DNA of 54,835 nucleotides from Eubacteriales bacterium (lineage in GTDB: Bacteria > Bacillota > Clostridia > Oscillospirales > Oscillospiraceae): assembly GCA_030529655.1 (NCBI GenBank), contig JAUMWJ010000007.1:1-54835 (forward strand), in the 5' to 3' direction. The notes under the pieces are model-generated. The model saw only the letters and a list, made by a program, of their open reading frames with translations. It was not told the origin of the DNA and ran no database searches. Made by a program: the position numbers and the translations under genes. The first letter of the stretch is position 1. The number at the start of each line of letters is the position of its first letter. Shown in pieces: positions 41,667-51,480 of the stretch.

Positions 41667-41950
41667 GTACGCGCGGAATGGGTGCTGCACACCCGGAAGC
41701 GTTTACAATGCGATGAACCGGGAGATTGCTCCGCAAGGAGGTAACTTTCGGGGAGTATGTCCGATAATCGGGCGGCTGAGAGATTCTGTTACGTCAGCGT
41801 AGATCGCTGCGCCAGAAGCGCACCGGCCATTCGTGCCGGTGTTTCTTATGAGCCGGAATGATACGCACGGAACAGCGTATAAAGAATTTCTCGCCGTACG
41901 GAAGTTGGTCAAAGCAAAACAAACCGTACGAAAATGGAGGAACAAACCAA
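41667..41950 (+). promoter_or_regulatory. S10 operon leader with attenuator
   Basis: A long untranslated leader of about 284 nt. It contains GGGTG/CACCC (about 41679-41695) and a late terminator-like stem CACCGGC / GCCGGTG (41821-41827 with 41835-41841) followed by TTTCTT, upstream of the rpsJ ribosome binding site. The layout suggests attenuation by a ribosomal protein, such as L4 in other bacteria; the ligand is an inference. A CTGAGA string here is not a TPP riboswitch, as other parts are absent. Confidence 0.55.
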
Positions 41951-42259
41951 ATGGCAAAAGAAATGATTCGCATTCGCCTGAAGGCCTATGACCACCAGGT
42001 CATCGACCAGAGTGCAGAGAAGATCGTTGAGACCGCTAAGCGCACCGGCGCTACCGTGTCCGGCCCCATCCCTCTGCCCACCAAGAAGGAGATCGTCACC
42101 ATCCTGCGTGCAACGCACAAGTATAAGGACAGCCGTGAGCAGTTCGAGCGTCGCACCCACAAGAGACTGATCGACATCACCAATTCCACTCCTAAGACCG
42201 TTGAGGCCCTAATGTCTCTGGATCTGCCCGCCGGTGTGGAAATCGAGATCAAGCTGTAA
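41951..42259 (+). CDS. rpsJ: 30S ribosomal protein S10
   Basis: Head protein of the 30S subunit, also the NusE transcription factor. The 102 residues are full length, with [20 protein letters not shown] and [19 protein letters not shown] typical of S10. It is the first gene of the operon and follows the long leader; the ATG has AATGGAGG upstream. A 191-bp structured gap separates it from rplC. Confidence 0.97.
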   Translation: MAKEMIRIRLKAYDHQVIDQSAEKIVETAKRTGATVSGPIPLPTKKEIVTILRATHKYKDSREQFERRTHKRLIDITNSTPKTVEALMSLDLPAGVEIEIKL

Positions 42260-42450
42260 TTTATACATTATATAAGTACACGATCTCAAAACGAGCCCCT
42301 GCCGCCACGGTGGCGGCGAAAACAAAACATTGCTTGCAACCCAAGTCCGTCGACTTGCGTGAGACGGACGGGTTACGTCGGCAGAGCAAGCGGTTTCTAC
42401 CCAATGGAAATTGAACTATGCCGACCAATAACCTTTAAGGAGGATCATAC
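42260..42450 (+). promoter_or_regulatory. Structured RNA element between rpsJ and rplC
   Basis: Stems: GCCGCC/GGCGGC (42301-42317), GCTTGC/GCAAGC (42332-42337 with 42386-42391) enclosing AACCC + GTCCGTC pairing with GACGGAC + GGGTT (42338-42374), and a competing GTCGGC/GCCGAC (42377-42382 with 42420-42425). It has no T-run, so it is not a simple terminator. Probably a ribosomal-protein binding or translation-control site for rplC. Confidence 0.55.
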
Positions 42451-43170
42451 ATGAAAGCAATCATCGGCAAGAAAGTTGGCATGTCTCAGATCTTCGACGA
42501 AAACGGCAAGGTCATTCCCGTAACTGTGATTGAAGCGGGTCCCTGTGTCGTCGTGCAGAAGAAGACTTCCGAAAAGGAAGGCTATGAGGCTGTTCAGCTG
42601 GGCTATGAGGACATTGCAGAGCGCAAGCTGTCCAAGCCCGAAATGGGCCACCTGAACAAGGCTGGCGTGGCCCCCAAGAAGTACCTGCGTGAGTTCAACC
42701 TGGAGAATGCTGCTGAGCTGAACATCGGCGACATCATCAAGGCTGACACCTTCGCTGAGGGTGACTTCGTTGACGTGACCGGCACCAGCAAGGGTCACGG
42801 TTATCAGGGCGTTATCAAGCGCCACGGCGCACAGCGCACTCCCATGACCCACGGCGGCGGCCCCGTCCATCGTCACGCTGGTTCTATGGGTTCCACTACT
42901 GACCCCTCCCGTATCTTCAAGGGAAAGATCGGTGCCGGTCAGATGGGCTGCGACACTGTCACCATCCAGAACCTGGATATCGTGAAGGTCGACCCCGAGC
43001 TGAACCTGATCGCTGTTCGCGGCGCGATCCCCGGCCCCAAGGGCGGCTTGGTTACCATCAAGTCCACCGTTAAGGTCCATCGTGTTAAGAACGTTGAGTC
43101 CGGCATCAGCAACAACCCGCAGAAGGCTTCCGGCCGTAATCCCCAGAAGGCATCTGCACGTAATAAGTAA
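42451..43170 (+). CDS. rplC: 50S ribosomal protein L3
   Basis: Early assembly protein near the peptidyl transferase centre. Family core GKKVGMSQIFDENGKVIPVT, GHGYQGVIKRHGAQRTPMTHGG and GRIFKGKIGAGQMG-like region are visible. At 239 residues it is longer than the usual ~210 because of a Lys/Asn/Ala-rich C-terminal tail with a repeated NPQKASxRN motif. An AAGGAGG site precedes the ATG. Confidence 0.97.
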   Translation: MKAIIGKKVGMSQIFDENGKVIPVTVIEAGPCVVVQKKTSEKEGYEAVQLGYEDIAERKLSKPEMGHLNKAGVAPKKYLREFNLENAAELNIGDIIKADTFAEGDFVDVTGTSKGHGYQGVIKRHGAQRTPMTHGGGPVHRHAGSMGSTTDPSRIFKGKIGAGQMGCDTVTIQNLDIVKVDPELNLIAVRGAIPGPKGGLVTIKSTVKVHRVKNVESGISNNPQKASGRNPQKASARNK

Positions 43171-43190
43171 GGAAAGGAGTGCTTAAGTAA

Positions 43191-43814
43191 ATGTCTACTA
43201 TCAAAGTTTTGAACATGGCCGGCGCTGAGGTCGGTACTGTTGAACTGAATGACAGCATCTTCGGCATTGAGCCCAACGGCGCCGTCGTTCATGAAGTGGT
43301 GAAGAACCACCTGGCAAATTGCAGACAGGGCACTCAGAGCGCTCTGACCCGCGGCGAGGTTTCCGGCGGTGGCAAGAAGCCTTGGCGTCAGAAGGGTACC
43401 GGTCATGCTCGTCAGGGCAGCACCCGTGCTCCCCAGTGGACCCACGGCGGCGTGGTGTTCGCTCCCAAGCCCCGCAGCTACTCTTACGTTCTGAATAAGA
43501 AGGTCAAGAGACTGGCTATGAAGTCTGCTCTGTCCGCTAAGGCCGCTGCAGGCGAAATCATTGTTGTTGATTCTATCAAGATGGACAGCATCAAGACCAA
43601 GGACTTCCGCGCTTTCCTGAACGCCGTTAAGGCTGACGGTAAGGCTCTGGTGGTTACCCCCGCCAAGGACGAGATCGTCATCAAGAGCGCACGCAATATC
43701 CCCGGTGTTGTGACCACCATGGCTAACCTGATGAATGTTTATGACATCCTGAACGCCAAGAACCTGGTCATCGACAAGGAAGCCCTCGCAGTAATCGAGG
43801 AGGTGTTCGCATAA
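43191..43814 (+). CDS. rplD: 50S ribosomal protein L4
   Basis: Lines the exit tunnel and in E. coli autoregulates the S10 operon. The 207 residues carry the conserved [21 protein letters not shown] loop core, which binds 23S rRNA. Its stop codon overlaps the rplW start by one base. Confidence 0.97.
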   Translation: MSTIKVLNMAGAEVGTVELNDSIFGIEPNGAVVHEVVKNHLANCRQGTQSALTRGEVSGGGKKPWRQKGTGHARQGSTRAPQWTHGGVVFAPKPRSYSYVLNKKVKRLAMKSALSAKAAAGEIIVVDSIKMDSIKTKDFRAFLNAVKADGKALVVTPAKDEIVIKSARNIPGVVTTMANLMNVYDILNAKNLVIDKEALAVIEEVFA

Positions 43815-44110
43815 TGGCTAACGTTTACGACATCATTATTCGTCCCATCATCACCGAGCGCTCCATGGCTGCCACTGGCGAGAAGAAGTACGTCTTCGAA
43901 GTGGCTCCCACCGCCGGCAAGATCGAGATCAAGAACGCCGTTGAGACCATCTTCGGTGTGAAAGTCGCTAAGGTCAACACCATCAACTACGATGGCAAGG
44001 CCAAGCGCATGGGCGCTGCCCGTCCCGGCAAGCGCAAGAGCTGGAAGAAAGCTTATGTCCAGTTGACTCAGGATTCCAAGACCATCGAGTTCTTCGAGGG
44101 TATGGTGTAA
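43814..44110 (+). CDS. rplW: 50S ribosomal protein L23
   Basis: Exit-tunnel rim protein that binds trigger factor and SRP. The 98 residues include [24 protein letters not shown] near the N-terminus. Its ATG overlaps the rplD stop (TAATG), implying coupling. Confidence 0.96.
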   Translation: MANVYDIIIRPIITERSMAATGEKKYVFEVAPTAGKIEIKNAVETIFGVKVAKVNTINYDGKAKRMGAARPGKRKSWKKAYVQLTQDSKTIEFFEGMV

Positions 44111-44130
44111 GAAAGGAAGGAGTGTAAAGA

Positions 44131-44967
44131 ATGTCTATTAAAACTTTTAAGCCGACCACCCCTTCCCGCAGACACATGACTGTCAACGGCTTCGACGGCA
44201 TCGATAAGCACGCCAAGCCTGAAGCCAGCCTGACTGAGGTTCTGAAGAAGAACGCTGGTCGTAACAGCTACGGTCGCATCACCGTTCGCCATCGCGGCGG
44301 CGGCGAAAAGCGCAAGTATCGTATCATCGACTTCAAGCGTGACAAGATGGACATTGAGGCCACTGTCATCCGCCTGGAGTACGATCCCAACCGCAGCGCC
44401 AACATTGCGCTGGTGCAGTATGAAGACGGCGAGAAGCGTTACATCATCGCTCCCGTTGGCCTGAAGGCCGGCGACAAGGTGATCTCCTCTGCCGCTGCCG
44501 ACATCAAGCCCGGCAACTGCCTGCCTATCGCCAACATTCCCGTTGGTACTGTGATCCACAACATCGAGATGCACCCCGGCAAGGGCGCCCAGCTGGTTCG
44601 CTCCGCCGGTGCCTACGCTCAGCTGATGGCTAAAGAAGGCGAGAACGCCCAGATCCGTATGCCCTCCGGCGAGGTTCGCATCATCCGCACCAACTGCATG
44701 GCCTGCATTGGACAGGTCGGCAATCTGGAGCACGAGAACATCCAGATCGGTAAGGCCGGTCGTAAGCGTCACATGGGTTGGCGTCCCACCGTTCGCGGTA
44801 GCGTCATGAACCCCTGCGATCACCCCCACGGCGGTGGTGAAGGCAAGTCCCCTGTCGGCCGTCCCGGCCCTGTTACTCCTTGGGGTAAGCCTGCCCTGGG
44901 TTACAAGACCCGTAAGACCAAGAATCCCACTGACAAGTTCATTGTCAAGCGTCGTAATCAGAAGTAA
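44131..44967 (+). CDS. rplB: 50S ribosomal protein L2
   Basis: Required for subunit association and peptidyl transfer. The 278 residues carry [21 protein letters not shown] and the C-terminal [20 protein letters not shown] motif with the catalytically important His. Preceded by AAAGGAAGGAG. Confidence 0.98.
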   Translation: MSIKTFKPTTPSRRHMTVNGFDGIDKHAKPEASLTEVLKKNAGRNSYGRITVRHRGGGEKRKYRIIDFKRDKMDIEATVIRLEYDPNRSANIALVQYEDGEKRYIIAPVGLKAGDKVISSAAADIKPGNCLPIANIPVGTVIHNIEMHPGKGAQLVRSAGAYAQLMAKEGENAQIRMPSGEVRIIRTNCMACIGQVGNLEHENIQIGKAGRKRHMGWRPTVRGSVMNPCDHPHGGGEGKSPVGRPGPVTPWGKPALGYKTRKTKNPTDKFIVKRRNQK

Positions 44968-44982
44968 GGAGGCAAAGAGAAT

Positions 44983-45246
44983 ATGAGCAGATCTATCAAA
45001 AAAGGCCCGTATGTTGCCCCTGAGCTGCTGAAGCGGGTTGAAGAAATGAACGCAAAGGGCGAGAAGAACGTGCTGAAGACCTGGAGCCGCAGCTCCACCA
45101 TCTTCCCCGCCTTCGTCGGCCACACTATCGCAGTACACGACGGTCGCCGTCATGTTCCTGTATACGTACAGGAAGACATGGTTGGTCACAAGCTGGGTGA
45201 GTTCGCTCCCACTCGTACCTTCCGCGGCCACGCAAAGTCTAAGTAA
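44983..45246 (+). CDS. rpsS: 30S ribosomal protein S19
   Basis: Head protein that contacts S13 and the A-site region. 87 residues, with [38 protein letters not shown] and [14 protein letters not shown] all typical. AAGGAGG precedes the ATG. Confidence 0.97.
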   Translation: MSRSIKKGPYVAPELLKRVEEMNAKGEKNVLKTWSRSSTIFPAFVGHTIAVHDGRRHVPVYVQEDMVGHKLGEFAPTRTFRGHAKSK

Positions 45247-45260
45247 GGAGGATGCAGAAC

Positions 45261-45596
45261 ATGGAAGCTAAAGCTTATTTGAGATACGTCCGCATCTCTC
45301 CCCGCAAGGTCCAGATCGTTTGCGATCTGATCCGCGGCAAGGATGCTCAGACCGCTATGGCGATCCTGATGCAGACCCCCAAGGCTGCCTCCGAGCCCCT
45401 GGTGAAGCTCCTCAAGAGCGCTTGCGCTAACGCTGAGAACAACTTCAACATGGACCCCGAGAAGCTGGTGGTCACTCAGGTATTCGCTACCCCCGGCCCC
45501 ATTCTGAAGCGCATGATGCCTCGTGCACAGGGCCGTGCTTATCGCATTAACAAGAGAACCTCTCACGTGACGCTGGCCGTCGCTGAGAGAGACTAA
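45261..45596 (+). CDS. rplV: 50S ribosomal protein L22
   Basis: Forms part of the exit-tunnel constriction; its loop is a site of macrolide resistance. 111 residues with [21 protein letters not shown] and [20 protein letters not shown]. The ATG at 45261 is chosen because an AAGGAGG site lies at the right distance, whereas an ATG at 45252 would abut it. Confidence 0.96.
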   Translation: MEAKAYLRYVRISPRKVQIVCDLIRGKDAQTAMAILMQTPKAASEPLVKLLKSACANAENNFNMDPEKLVVTQVFATPGPILKRMMPRAQGRAYRINKRTSHVTLAVAERD

Positions 45597-45613
45597 AGGG
45601 AGGAGACAGTTTT

Positions 45614-46441
45614 ATGGGACAGAAAGTGAATCCCCACGGCATGCGCGTGGGCGTCATCAAAGACTGGGATTCCCGTTGGTATGCCAGCAATGAAAAGGTT
45701 GGCGATCTGCTGGTCGAGGACCACAAGATCCGCGTTTACCTGAAGAAGCTCCTCTTTGCCGCGGGCGTTTCCAAGATCGAAATCGAGCGCAGCAATGAGG
45801 TCGTTACCATCTATCTGCACGTGGCTCGCCCCGGTGTCGTGATCGGCAAGGGCGGCACCCAGATCGAAGAGTATCGCCAGAGCGTTGAGAAGCTGATCGG
45901 CAAGACCGTGAAGCTGAACATCGTCGAGGTCCGCAACCCCGATATGGACGCTCAGCTGGTGGCAGAGAACATCGCAGCTCAGCTGGAGAAGCGTATTTCT
46001 CACCGCCGCGCTATGAAGAATGCCATGGGCCGCGCTATGCGCGCCGGCGCCAAGGGCATCAAGGTCAACTGCAGTGGTCGTCTGGGCGGTCGTGAAATCG
46101 CCGGCAGCGAGCACTATCATGAGGGTACTATCCCCCTGCAGACCCTGCGTGCCGACATCGACTACGGCTTCGCTGAGGCTGCTACCACCTTCGGCCGCAT
46201 CGGCGTGAAGGTTTGGATCTACAAGGGCGAGATCCTGAGCCAGGCCCTGCGCACCACTCCGCGCACGCTGGACACCAGCAAGCCCTATCAGGAGCGCCGT
46301 GAGCGCCGCGGCCGCCGTGACGGCGAGCGTCGTGGTGGTTTCCATCGTGACGGTCAGAACAACGGCTTCAACCGTGACCGCGCTCCCCGCCAGGGTGGCT
46401 TCCGCAAGCCCGCAGAAAAGAAAGAAGGAGGCGCACAGTAA
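45614..46441 (+). CDS. rpsC: 30S ribosomal protein S3 with Arg/Gly-rich tail
   Basis: mRNA-entry protein with helicase activity. The core shows [19 protein letters not shown], the KH motif [13 protein letters not shown] (near residue 77), and the [19 protein letters not shown] region. At 275 residues it is about 50 residues longer than usual; the extra tail is rich in Arg, Gly and Asn ([20 protein letters not shown] region), resembling RGG-type RNA-binding sequences. Its stop codon overlaps the rplP start. Confidence 0.97.
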   Translation: MGQKVNPHGMRVGVIKDWDSRWYASNEKVGDLLVEDHKIRVYLKKLLFAAGVSKIEIERSNEVVTIYLHVARPGVVIGKGGTQIEEYRQSVEKLIGKTVKLNIVEVRNPDMDAQLVAENIAAQLEKRISHRRAMKNAMGRAMRAGAKGIKVNCSGRLGGREIAGSEHYHEGTIPLQTLRADIDYGFAEAATTFGRIGVKVWIYKGEILSQALRTTPRTLDTSKPYQERRERRGRRDGERRGGFHRDGQNNGFNRDRAPRQGGFRKPAEKKEGGAQ

Positions 46442-46875
46442 TGCTTCTGCCTAAGAGAGTTAAGTACCGCAGAGTACACCGTGGCCGCCTGACCGGTAAG
46501 GCCATGAGAGGCAACAAGATCACCTACGGTGAATTTGGCCTCGTTGCGCTGGAACCCTCTTGGATTACCAGCAATCAGATCGAAGCAGCCCGTATCGCCA
46601 TGACTCGTTATACCAAGCGTGGCGGTCAGGTCTGGATCAAGATCTTCCCCGATAAGCCCATCACCGAGAAGCCTGCTGAGACCCGTATGGGTTCCGGTAA
46701 AGGTTCTCCCGAGTATTGGGTAGCAGTTGTTAAGCCCGGCCGTGTCATGTTTGAGATCGCCGGTGTTTCCGAAGAGGTCGCCCGCGAGGCTCTGCGTCTG
46801 GCCAGCCACAAGCTGCCCATCAAGACCAAGATCGTCAAGCGTGAGGATCTCGAAGCCCAGGAAGTAGGTGAATGA
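46441..46875 (+). CDS. rplP: 50S ribosomal protein L16
   Basis: Contacts the A-site tRNA elbow. 144 residues with [18 protein letters not shown], the [20 protein letters not shown] segment and [18 protein letters not shown]. Translationally coupled to rpsC (TAATG). Confidence 0.97.
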   Translation: MLLPKRVKYRRVHRGRLTGKAMRGNKITYGEFGLVALEPSWITSNQIEAARIAMTRYTKRGGQVWIKIFPDKPITEKPAETRMGSGKGSPEYWVAVVKPGRVMFEIAGVSEEVAREALRLASHKLPIKTKIVKREDLEAQEVGE

Positions 46876-46876
46876 G

Positions 46877-47068
46877 ATGAAGGCTACTGAAGTACGTGCA
46901 ATGAGCGTTGAGCAGCTCAATGAAAAGCTCGACTCCCTGAAGAAGGATTTGTTCTTCCTGCGTATGCAGCACGCAACCAACCAGCTGGACAATCCTCTCA
47001 AGATCGCTGAAACCAAGCGTGATATCGCCCGCGTGAAGACCGTTATCCGTGAAAAGGAGGAGAAGTAA
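46877..47068 (+). CDS. rpmC: 50S ribosomal protein L29
   Basis: A small two-helix protein near the tunnel exit. 63 residues, with [20 protein letters not shown] as the family signature. The ATG at 46877 starts 1 bp after the rplP stop; AGGTGA lies within the end of rplP. Confidence 0.95.
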   Translation: MKATEVRAMSVEQLNEKLDSLKKDLFFLRMQHATNQLDNPLKIAETKRDIARVKTVIREKEEK

Positions 47069-47069
47069 A

Positions 47070-47333
47070 ATGGAAGAGAAGAGAATTTCCTCCCGCAAGA
47101 CCAGAGTTGGTAAGGTCGTGTCCGACAAGATGGATAAGACCGTGGTCGTTGCTATCGAAGACCGTGTCGCTCATCCTCTGTACAAGAAGATCGTCGGCCG
47201 GACCTATAAGCTGAAGGCCCACGACGAAGAGAATACCTGCGGTGTAGGTGATATTGTTAAAGTGATGGAGACTCGTCCCCTGTCCAAGGATAAGCGTTGG
47301 CGCGTGGTCGAGATCATCGAGAAGGCGAAGTAA
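47070..47333 (+). CDS. rpsQ: 30S ribosomal protein S17
   Basis: Primary 16S rRNA-binding protein. 87 residues with [22 protein letters not shown] and [22 protein letters not shown]. The ATG at 47070 begins 1 bp after the rpmC stop, with AAAGGAGGAG upstream. Confidence 0.96.
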   Translation: MEEKRISSRKTRVGKVVSDKMDKTVVVAIEDRVAHPLYKKIVGRTYKLKAHDEENTCGVGDIVKVMETRPLSKDKRWRVVEIIEKAK

Positions 47334-47348
47334 GGAGGTAGCCGTAGT

Positions 47349-47717
47349 ATGATTCAGCAAGAGTCTTATCTGAAGGTTGCCGATAATACCGGCGCCAAGG
47401 AAATTAAGTGCATCCGCGTTCTGGGCGGCTCTAAGGTGAAGTACGGCAACATCGGTGATGTGATCGTCGCTTCCGTCCGCAAGAGCACTCCCGGCGGTCA
47501 GGTCAAGAAGGGCGAGGTCGTCAAGGCCGTTATCGTCCGCAGCGCCAAGGGCATCCGTCGTGCCGACGGTACCTATGTTCGTTTCGACGACAACGCTGCT
47601 GTTCTGATCAAGGACGACAAGAACCCCAGAGGTACCCGTATCTTTGGGCCCGTTGCTCGTGAGCTGCGCGACAAGGATTACATGAAGATCCTGTCCCTCG
47701 CTCCCGAAGTTATTTAA
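47349..47717 (+). CDS. rplN: 50S ribosomal protein L14
   Basis: Subunit-interface protein. 122 residues with [20 protein letters not shown] and the [20 protein letters not shown] end, all family-typical. Confidence 0.97.
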   Translation: MIQQESYLKVADNTGAKEIKCIRVLGGSKVKYGNIGDVIVASVRKSTPGGQVKKGEVVKAVIVRSAKGIRRADGTYVRFDDNAAVLIKDDKNPRGTRIFGPVARELRDKDYMKILSLAPEVI

Positions 47718-47731
47718 GGAGGGGCCTGAGA

Positions 47732-48046
47732 ATGAATAATCTGAAGATTAAGAAGAACGACAAGGTCGTCGTTCTGTCCGGTAAGGACAAGGGCAAGCAG
47801 GGCAAGGTGCTGGGCACCGTTCCCAGCGAAGCCAAGGTCGTGGTGGAAGGCATCAACATGGTGACCTGCCACATTAAGCCCCGCAAGCAGGGTGAAGAGG
47901 GCGGCATCGTCAAGCGCGAGGCAGCTATCTACGCCAGCAAGGTGCAGGTCGTCTGCCCCAAGTGCGACAAGGGCACCCGCGTGGCTTACAAGATCGTTGA
48001 CGGCAAGAAGGTCCGCATCTGCAAGAAGTGCGGCGCTGAACTGTAA
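47732..48046 (+). CDS. rplX: 50S ribosomal protein L24
   Basis: Assembly-initiator protein with a KOW motif (KKNDKVVVLSGKDKGKQGKV). 104 residues. The C-terminus has CPKC and CKKC, a probable zinc site seen in some L24 proteins. Confidence 0.96.
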   Translation: MNNLKIKKNDKVVVLSGKDKGKQGKVLGTVPSEAKVVVEGINMVTCHIKPRKQGEEGGIVKREAAIYASKVQVVCPKCDKGTRVAYKIVDGKKVRICKKCGAEL

Positions 48047-48064
48047 GAAAGGAGAGAGTAAGAA

Positions 48065-48604
48065 ATGGCACGACTGAAAGTAAAGTATACTGAAGAAGTA
48101 GCTCCCGCTCTCTTCAAGAAGTTCGGTTACAAGAGCACCATGCAGGTTCCCAAGATCGACAAGGTCGTGGTGAACGTGGGCTGCGGTGAAGCTAAGGAAA
48201 ACCCCAAGGTTCTGGACGCTGTTGCGAAGGATCTGGGCGACATCACCGGTCAGAAGGCCGTGATCACCCTGGCTAAGAAGTCCGTCGCTAACTTCAAACT
48301 GCGTGAAGGTATGCCCGTCGGCGCAAAGGTCACTCTGCGCGGCGAAAAGATGTGGGAGTTCCTGGATCGTCTGTTCAACGTGGCTCTGCCCCGTGTCCGC
48401 GACTTCCGCGGCATCAGCGCCAACGCTTTCGACGGCCGCGGCAACTATGCCCTGGGCATCAAGGAGCAGCTGATCTTCCCCGAGATCGAGTACGATAAGA
48501 TCGACAAGATCCGCGGCATGGACATCGTCATCTGCACCACCGCTCAGACCGATGAAGAAGCACGCGAGCTGCTGACCCTGGTCGGCGCTCCCTTTGAACG
48601 CTGA
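48065..48604 (+). CDS. rplE: 50S ribosomal protein L5
   Basis: Binds 5S rRNA in the central protuberance. 179 residues with [39 protein letters not shown] and [19 protein letters not shown]. Confidence 0.97.
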   Translation: MARLKVKYTEEVAPALFKKFGYKSTMQVPKIDKVVVNVGCGEAKENPKVLDAVAKDLGDITGQKAVITLAKKSVANFKLREGMPVGAKVTLRGEKMWEFLDRLFNVALPRVRDFRGISANAFDGRGNYALGIKEQLIFPEIEYDKIDKIRGMDIVICTTAQTDEEARELLTLVGAPFER

Positions 48605-48621
48605 TTAGGAGGAATGGAATC

Positions 48622-48807
48622 ATGGCAAAAACGTCTATGAAGCTGAAGCAGCAGGCTCCGGCCAAGTTCTCCACCCGTAAGTACAACCGTTGCAAGATCT
48701 GCGGCCGTCCCCACGCTTACCTGCGTGACTACGGTGTCTGCCGTATCTGCTTCCGCACGCTGGCTTACAAGGGCGAGATTCCCGGTGTCCGCAAGGCTTC
48801 CTGGTAA
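48622..48807 (+). CDS. rpsN: 30S ribosomal protein S14, zinc-binding type
   Basis: 61 residues with [20 protein letters not shown], the CxxC...CxxC zinc site of the short (type Z) S14, suited to zinc-replete growth. Followed by a 165-bp structured gap before rpsH. Confidence 0.96.
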   Translation: MAKTSMKLKQQAPAKFSTRKYNRCKICGRPHAYLRDYGVCRICFRTLAYKGEIPGVRKASW

Positions 48808-48972
48808 AACAGCACTACCGTATCAAAGAGGCAAAGCCTCTTGATATAAAAGGATGGCGAAAGGTCACTGGTAATTAAACACCGGATCAACGGACGGTGG
48901 ACTAAATTTCCAGTGATACCTCGCTGCCTGAACAGACAAATGTCTGTAACTCTAAATTAGGAGGAAATTATT
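48808..48972 (+). promoter_or_regulatory. Structured RNA element upstream of rpsH (candidate S8 binding site)
   Basis: A hairpin TATCA-A-AGAGGC / GCCTCT-TGATA near 48820-48846, then a multi-part helix: GGCGA with TCGC, AGGTCACTGG with CCAGTGATACCT (48862-48871 with 48910-48921) and inner CACCG/CGGTG (48880-48899), and last ACAGACA/TGTCTGT (48932-48947). The internal GATAC beside a helix resembles the S8-binding motif in 16S helix 21, so autogenous control by S8 is suggested. Confidence 0.5.
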
Positions 48973-49371
48973 ATGCACATCACTGACCCTGTTGCTGATA
49001 TGCTGACTCGTATCCGCAACGCAAACAACGCAAAGCACGAATCCGTTGACGTTCCCGCTTCCAACATGAAGAAGAGCATTGCTCAGATCCTGCTGGACGA
49101 GGGTTACATCAAGGCATTCCAGATCGTGGACGACGGTACCCAGGGCATCATCCGTATTACCCTGAAGTACAACGCCGGCAAGGAGAAGGTTATCTCCGGT
49201 CTGCGCCGCGTGTCCAAGCCCGGCCTGCGCGTATACGTGGGCGCCGATGAGCTGCCCAAGGTTTTGCGCGGCCTCGGTATCGCAATCGTTTCCACTTCCA
49301 AGGGCGTCATGACCGACAAGGCTGCTCGCGCAGCTCACGTTGGCGGCGAAGTCCTGGCATTCATTTGGTAA
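48973..49371 (+). CDS. rpsH: 30S ribosomal protein S8
   Basis: Primary 16S-binding protein and, in E. coli, translational repressor of the spc operon. 132 residues with [20 protein letters not shown] and the [21 protein letters not shown]-terminal region. Placed after a structured element that may bind it. Confidence 0.97.
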   Translation: MHITDPVADMLTRIRNANNAKHESVDVPASNMKKSIAQILLDEGYIKAFQIVDDGTQGIIRITLKYNAGKEKVISGLRRVSKPGLRVYVGADELPKVLRGLGIAIVSTSKGVMTDKAARAAHVGGEVLAFIW

Positions 49372-49386
49372 GGAGGTATTTGAACA

Positions 49387-49932
49387 ATGTCTAGAATTGG
49401 TAGAATGCCCATTACCGTCCCCGCAGGCGTGGAAGTTTCCATCGCTGAGGGTAACGTTGTCACCGTAAAGGGCAGCAAGGGCACCCTGACTCAGGCTCTG
49501 TGCTCCGACATGATTCTGGAGCAGGAAGGCAACGTCATCACTGTTAAGCGCCCCTCCGACGATAAGGCTCATTGTGCTCTGCACGGCATGACTCGTGCCC
49601 TGCTGCACAACATGGTCGTCGGCGTCAGCGAAGGCTTCAAGAAGGAGCTGGAGATCAATGGTGTTGGTTACCGTGCCACTAAGGAAGGTAACAAGCTGGT
49701 CATGAACCTGGGTTATTCCCACCAGGTCATCATGGAAGAAATCGACGGCATCACCATCGATGTTCCTGCTCAGAACAAGATCGTGATTTCCGGTCCCGAT
49801 AAGCAGAAGGTCGGCCAGTTCGCAGCAGAAGTCCGCGAAAAGCGTCCTCCCGAACCTTACAAGGGCAAGGGTATCAAGTATGTTGATGAAGTCATCCGCC
49901 GCAAGGTTGGTAAGACTGGCGCTAAGAAGTAA
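49387..49932 (+). CDS. rplF: 50S ribosomal protein L6
   Basis: Binds near the sarcin-ricin loop. 181 residues, two related domains; [18 protein letters not shown] and [20 protein letters not shown] are family-typical. AAGGAGG upstream. Confidence 0.97.
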   Translation: MSRIGRMPITVPAGVEVSIAEGNVVTVKGSKGTLTQALCSDMILEQEGNVITVKRPSDDKAHCALHGMTRALLHNMVVGVSEGFKKELEINGVGYRATKEGNKLVMNLGYSHQVIMEEIDGITIDVPAQNKIVISGPDKQKVGQFAAEVREKRPPEPYKGKGIKYVDEVIRRKVGKTGAKK

Positions 49933-49947
49933 GGAGGTGTGCCGTAA

Positions 49948-50307
49948 ATGATTAAAAGACCCAACACAAACGCACAGCGTTTGAAGCGTCATAAGAGAGT
50001 TCGCTCCAAGGTGTTCGGCACTACCGAGCGTCCCCGTCTGAACGTCTTCCGCAGCGAGAAGAACATTTATGCTCAGGTCATCGACGATGTGGCCGGCAAC
50101 ACGCTGGTTTCCGCTTCCTCTCTGGATAAGGAAATCGAAGGCAACGGCGGCAACAAGGTTGCTGCTCGCGCTGTCGGTAAGCTGGTTGCTGAGCGCTGCA
50201 AGGCCAAGGGTATCGATACCGTCGTGTTTGACCGCGGTGGTTATCTGTATCACGGTCGTGTTGCTGAGCTGGCTGAAGGTGCCCGCGAGGGCGGCCTGGA
50301 ATTCTAA
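49948..50307 (+). CDS. rplR: 50S ribosomal protein L18
   Basis: 5S rRNA-binding protein. 119 residues with [20 protein letters not shown] and [21 protein letters not shown]. Confidence 0.97.
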   Translation: MIKRPNTNAQRLKRHKRVRSKVFGTTERPRLNVFRSEKNIYAQVIDDVAGNTLVSASSLDKEIEGNGGNKVAARAVGKLVAERCKAKGIDTVVFDRGGYLYHGRVAELAEGAREGGLEF

Positions 50308-50326
50308 GAGAGGAGGATAACTGACA

Positions 50327-50827
50327 ATGGCAAGATTTGAAAGAGAACAAAGCGAATATATCGAAAGAGTCGTAGCTACTAACCGCGTATCCAAGACGGT
50401 CAAGGGCGGTCGTGTCATGAAGTTCTCCGCTCTGATGGTCGTCGGCGACGGCAAGGGCAAGGTCGGCTTCGGCCTGGGCAAGGCTGCTGAAGTTCCCGAA
50501 GCAATCCGCAAGGGTATTGAGGACGCCAAGAAGAACATGATCAACATTTCCCTGTCCGGCAGCACTATTCCTCACGAGATCATCGGTGAGGCCGGTGCAG
50601 GCCGTGTGCTGATGAAGCCCGCAGCTCCCGGTACCGGCGTGATCGCCGGCGGTCCTGTGCGTATCATCTGCGAAGCCGCCGGTATCAAGGATATTCGTAC
50701 CAAGTGCCTGCGTTCCAACACCGCAGTTAACGTCGTGGCCGCTACCTTCGAGGGCCTGAAGGCTCTGCGCACGCCGGAAGAGGTCGCTCGTATCCGCGGT
50801 AAGAGCGTAGACGAGATCGTAGGCTAA
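50327..50827 (+). CDS. rpsE: 30S ribosomal protein S5
   Basis: Fidelity protein in the 30S body, known for spectinomycin resistance sites. 166 residues with [20 protein letters not shown] (double-stranded RNA-binding fold) and [20 protein letters not shown]. Confidence 0.97.
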   Translation: MARFEREQSEYIERVVATNRVSKTVKGGRVMKFSALMVVGDGKGKVGFGLGKAAEVPEAIRKGIEDAKKNMINISLSGSTIPHEIIGEAGAGRVLMKPAAPGTGVIAGGPVRIICEAAGIKDIRTKCLRSNTAVNVVAATFEGLKALRTPEEVARIRGKSVDEIVG

Positions 50828-50841
50828 GGAGGGCGTGAAAC

Positions 50842-51024
50842 ATGGCTAATCTGAACATCAAGCTCGTCAAGAGCCTTAACGGCAGACTGGAAAAGCACAT
50901 CGCCACTGCCAACTCTCTGGGCCTGCGTAAGATCGGTGACACCACCGTTCAGCCCGACAACGCACAGACCAAGGGCAAGATCGCAAAGATCGGTTATCTG
51001 CTCCAGGTCACCGAAGTAGAATAA
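50842..51024 (+). CDS. rpmD: 50S ribosomal protein L30
   Basis: 60 residues, ferredoxin-like fold, start [28 protein letters not shown] upstream; 14 bp after rpsE. Confidence 0.94.
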   Translation: MANLNIKLVKSLNGRLEKHIATANSLGLRKIGDTTVQPDNAQTKGKIAKIGYLLQVTEVE

Positions 51025-51038
51025 GGAGGTGCGAGAGA

Positions 51039-51479
51039 ATGAAATTGAATGAACTGTCTCCCGCAGTTGGCTCCACCAAGGAAGCCTATCGCAAGGGCCG
51101 TGGTCACGGCTCCGGCAACGGCAAGACTGCAGGCCGCGGTCACAAGGGCCAGAAGGCTCGTTCCGGCGGCGGCACCAGAATCGGCTTCGAGGGCGGCCAG
51201 ATGCCTCTGGCACGCCGCATCCCCAAGCGCGGTTTCAACAACATTTTTGCTAAGCCCCTGGAAATCATCAACCTGAGCGCCCTCAATAAGTTTGAGGACG
51301 GCGAGATCGTCACCGCTGAAGCCCTGCTTGCAAAGGGTATCCTGAGCAAGTGTGAGTACGGCTACAAGGTCCTCGGTAACGGTACCGTTACTAAGAAGGT
51401 GACCGTGCAGGCCGCTGCTTTCTCCCAGGCTGCTAAGGAAGCGATCGAAGCAGCTGGTGGAAAGGCAGAGGTGATGTAA
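51039..51479 (+). CDS. rplO: 50S ribosomal protein L15
   Basis: Assembly protein with a long basic extension. 146 residues with [20 protein letters not shown], the [20 protein letters not shown] segment and [17 protein letters not shown]. Confidence 0.97.
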   Translation: MKLNELSPAVGSTKEAYRKGRGHGSGNGKTAGRGHKGQKARSGGGTRIGFEGGQMPLARRIPKRGFNNIFAKPLEIINLSALNKFEDGEIVTAEALLAKGILSKCEYGYKVLGNGTVTKKVTVQAAAFSQAAKEAIEAAGGKAEVM

Positions 51480-51480
51480 G

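Noticed and set aside
41740-41800. CTGAGA string in the S10 leader suggesting a TPP riboswitch
   Set aside because: The other TPP-riboswitch helices and conserved strings (GGGGUGC, ACCUGAU) are missing, and the downstream genes are ribosomal.
48952-50565. A 537-codon minus-strand open frame across rpsH-rpsE
   Set aside because: It is antisense to four ribosomal protein genes. Long shadow frames are common in this GC-biased operon.
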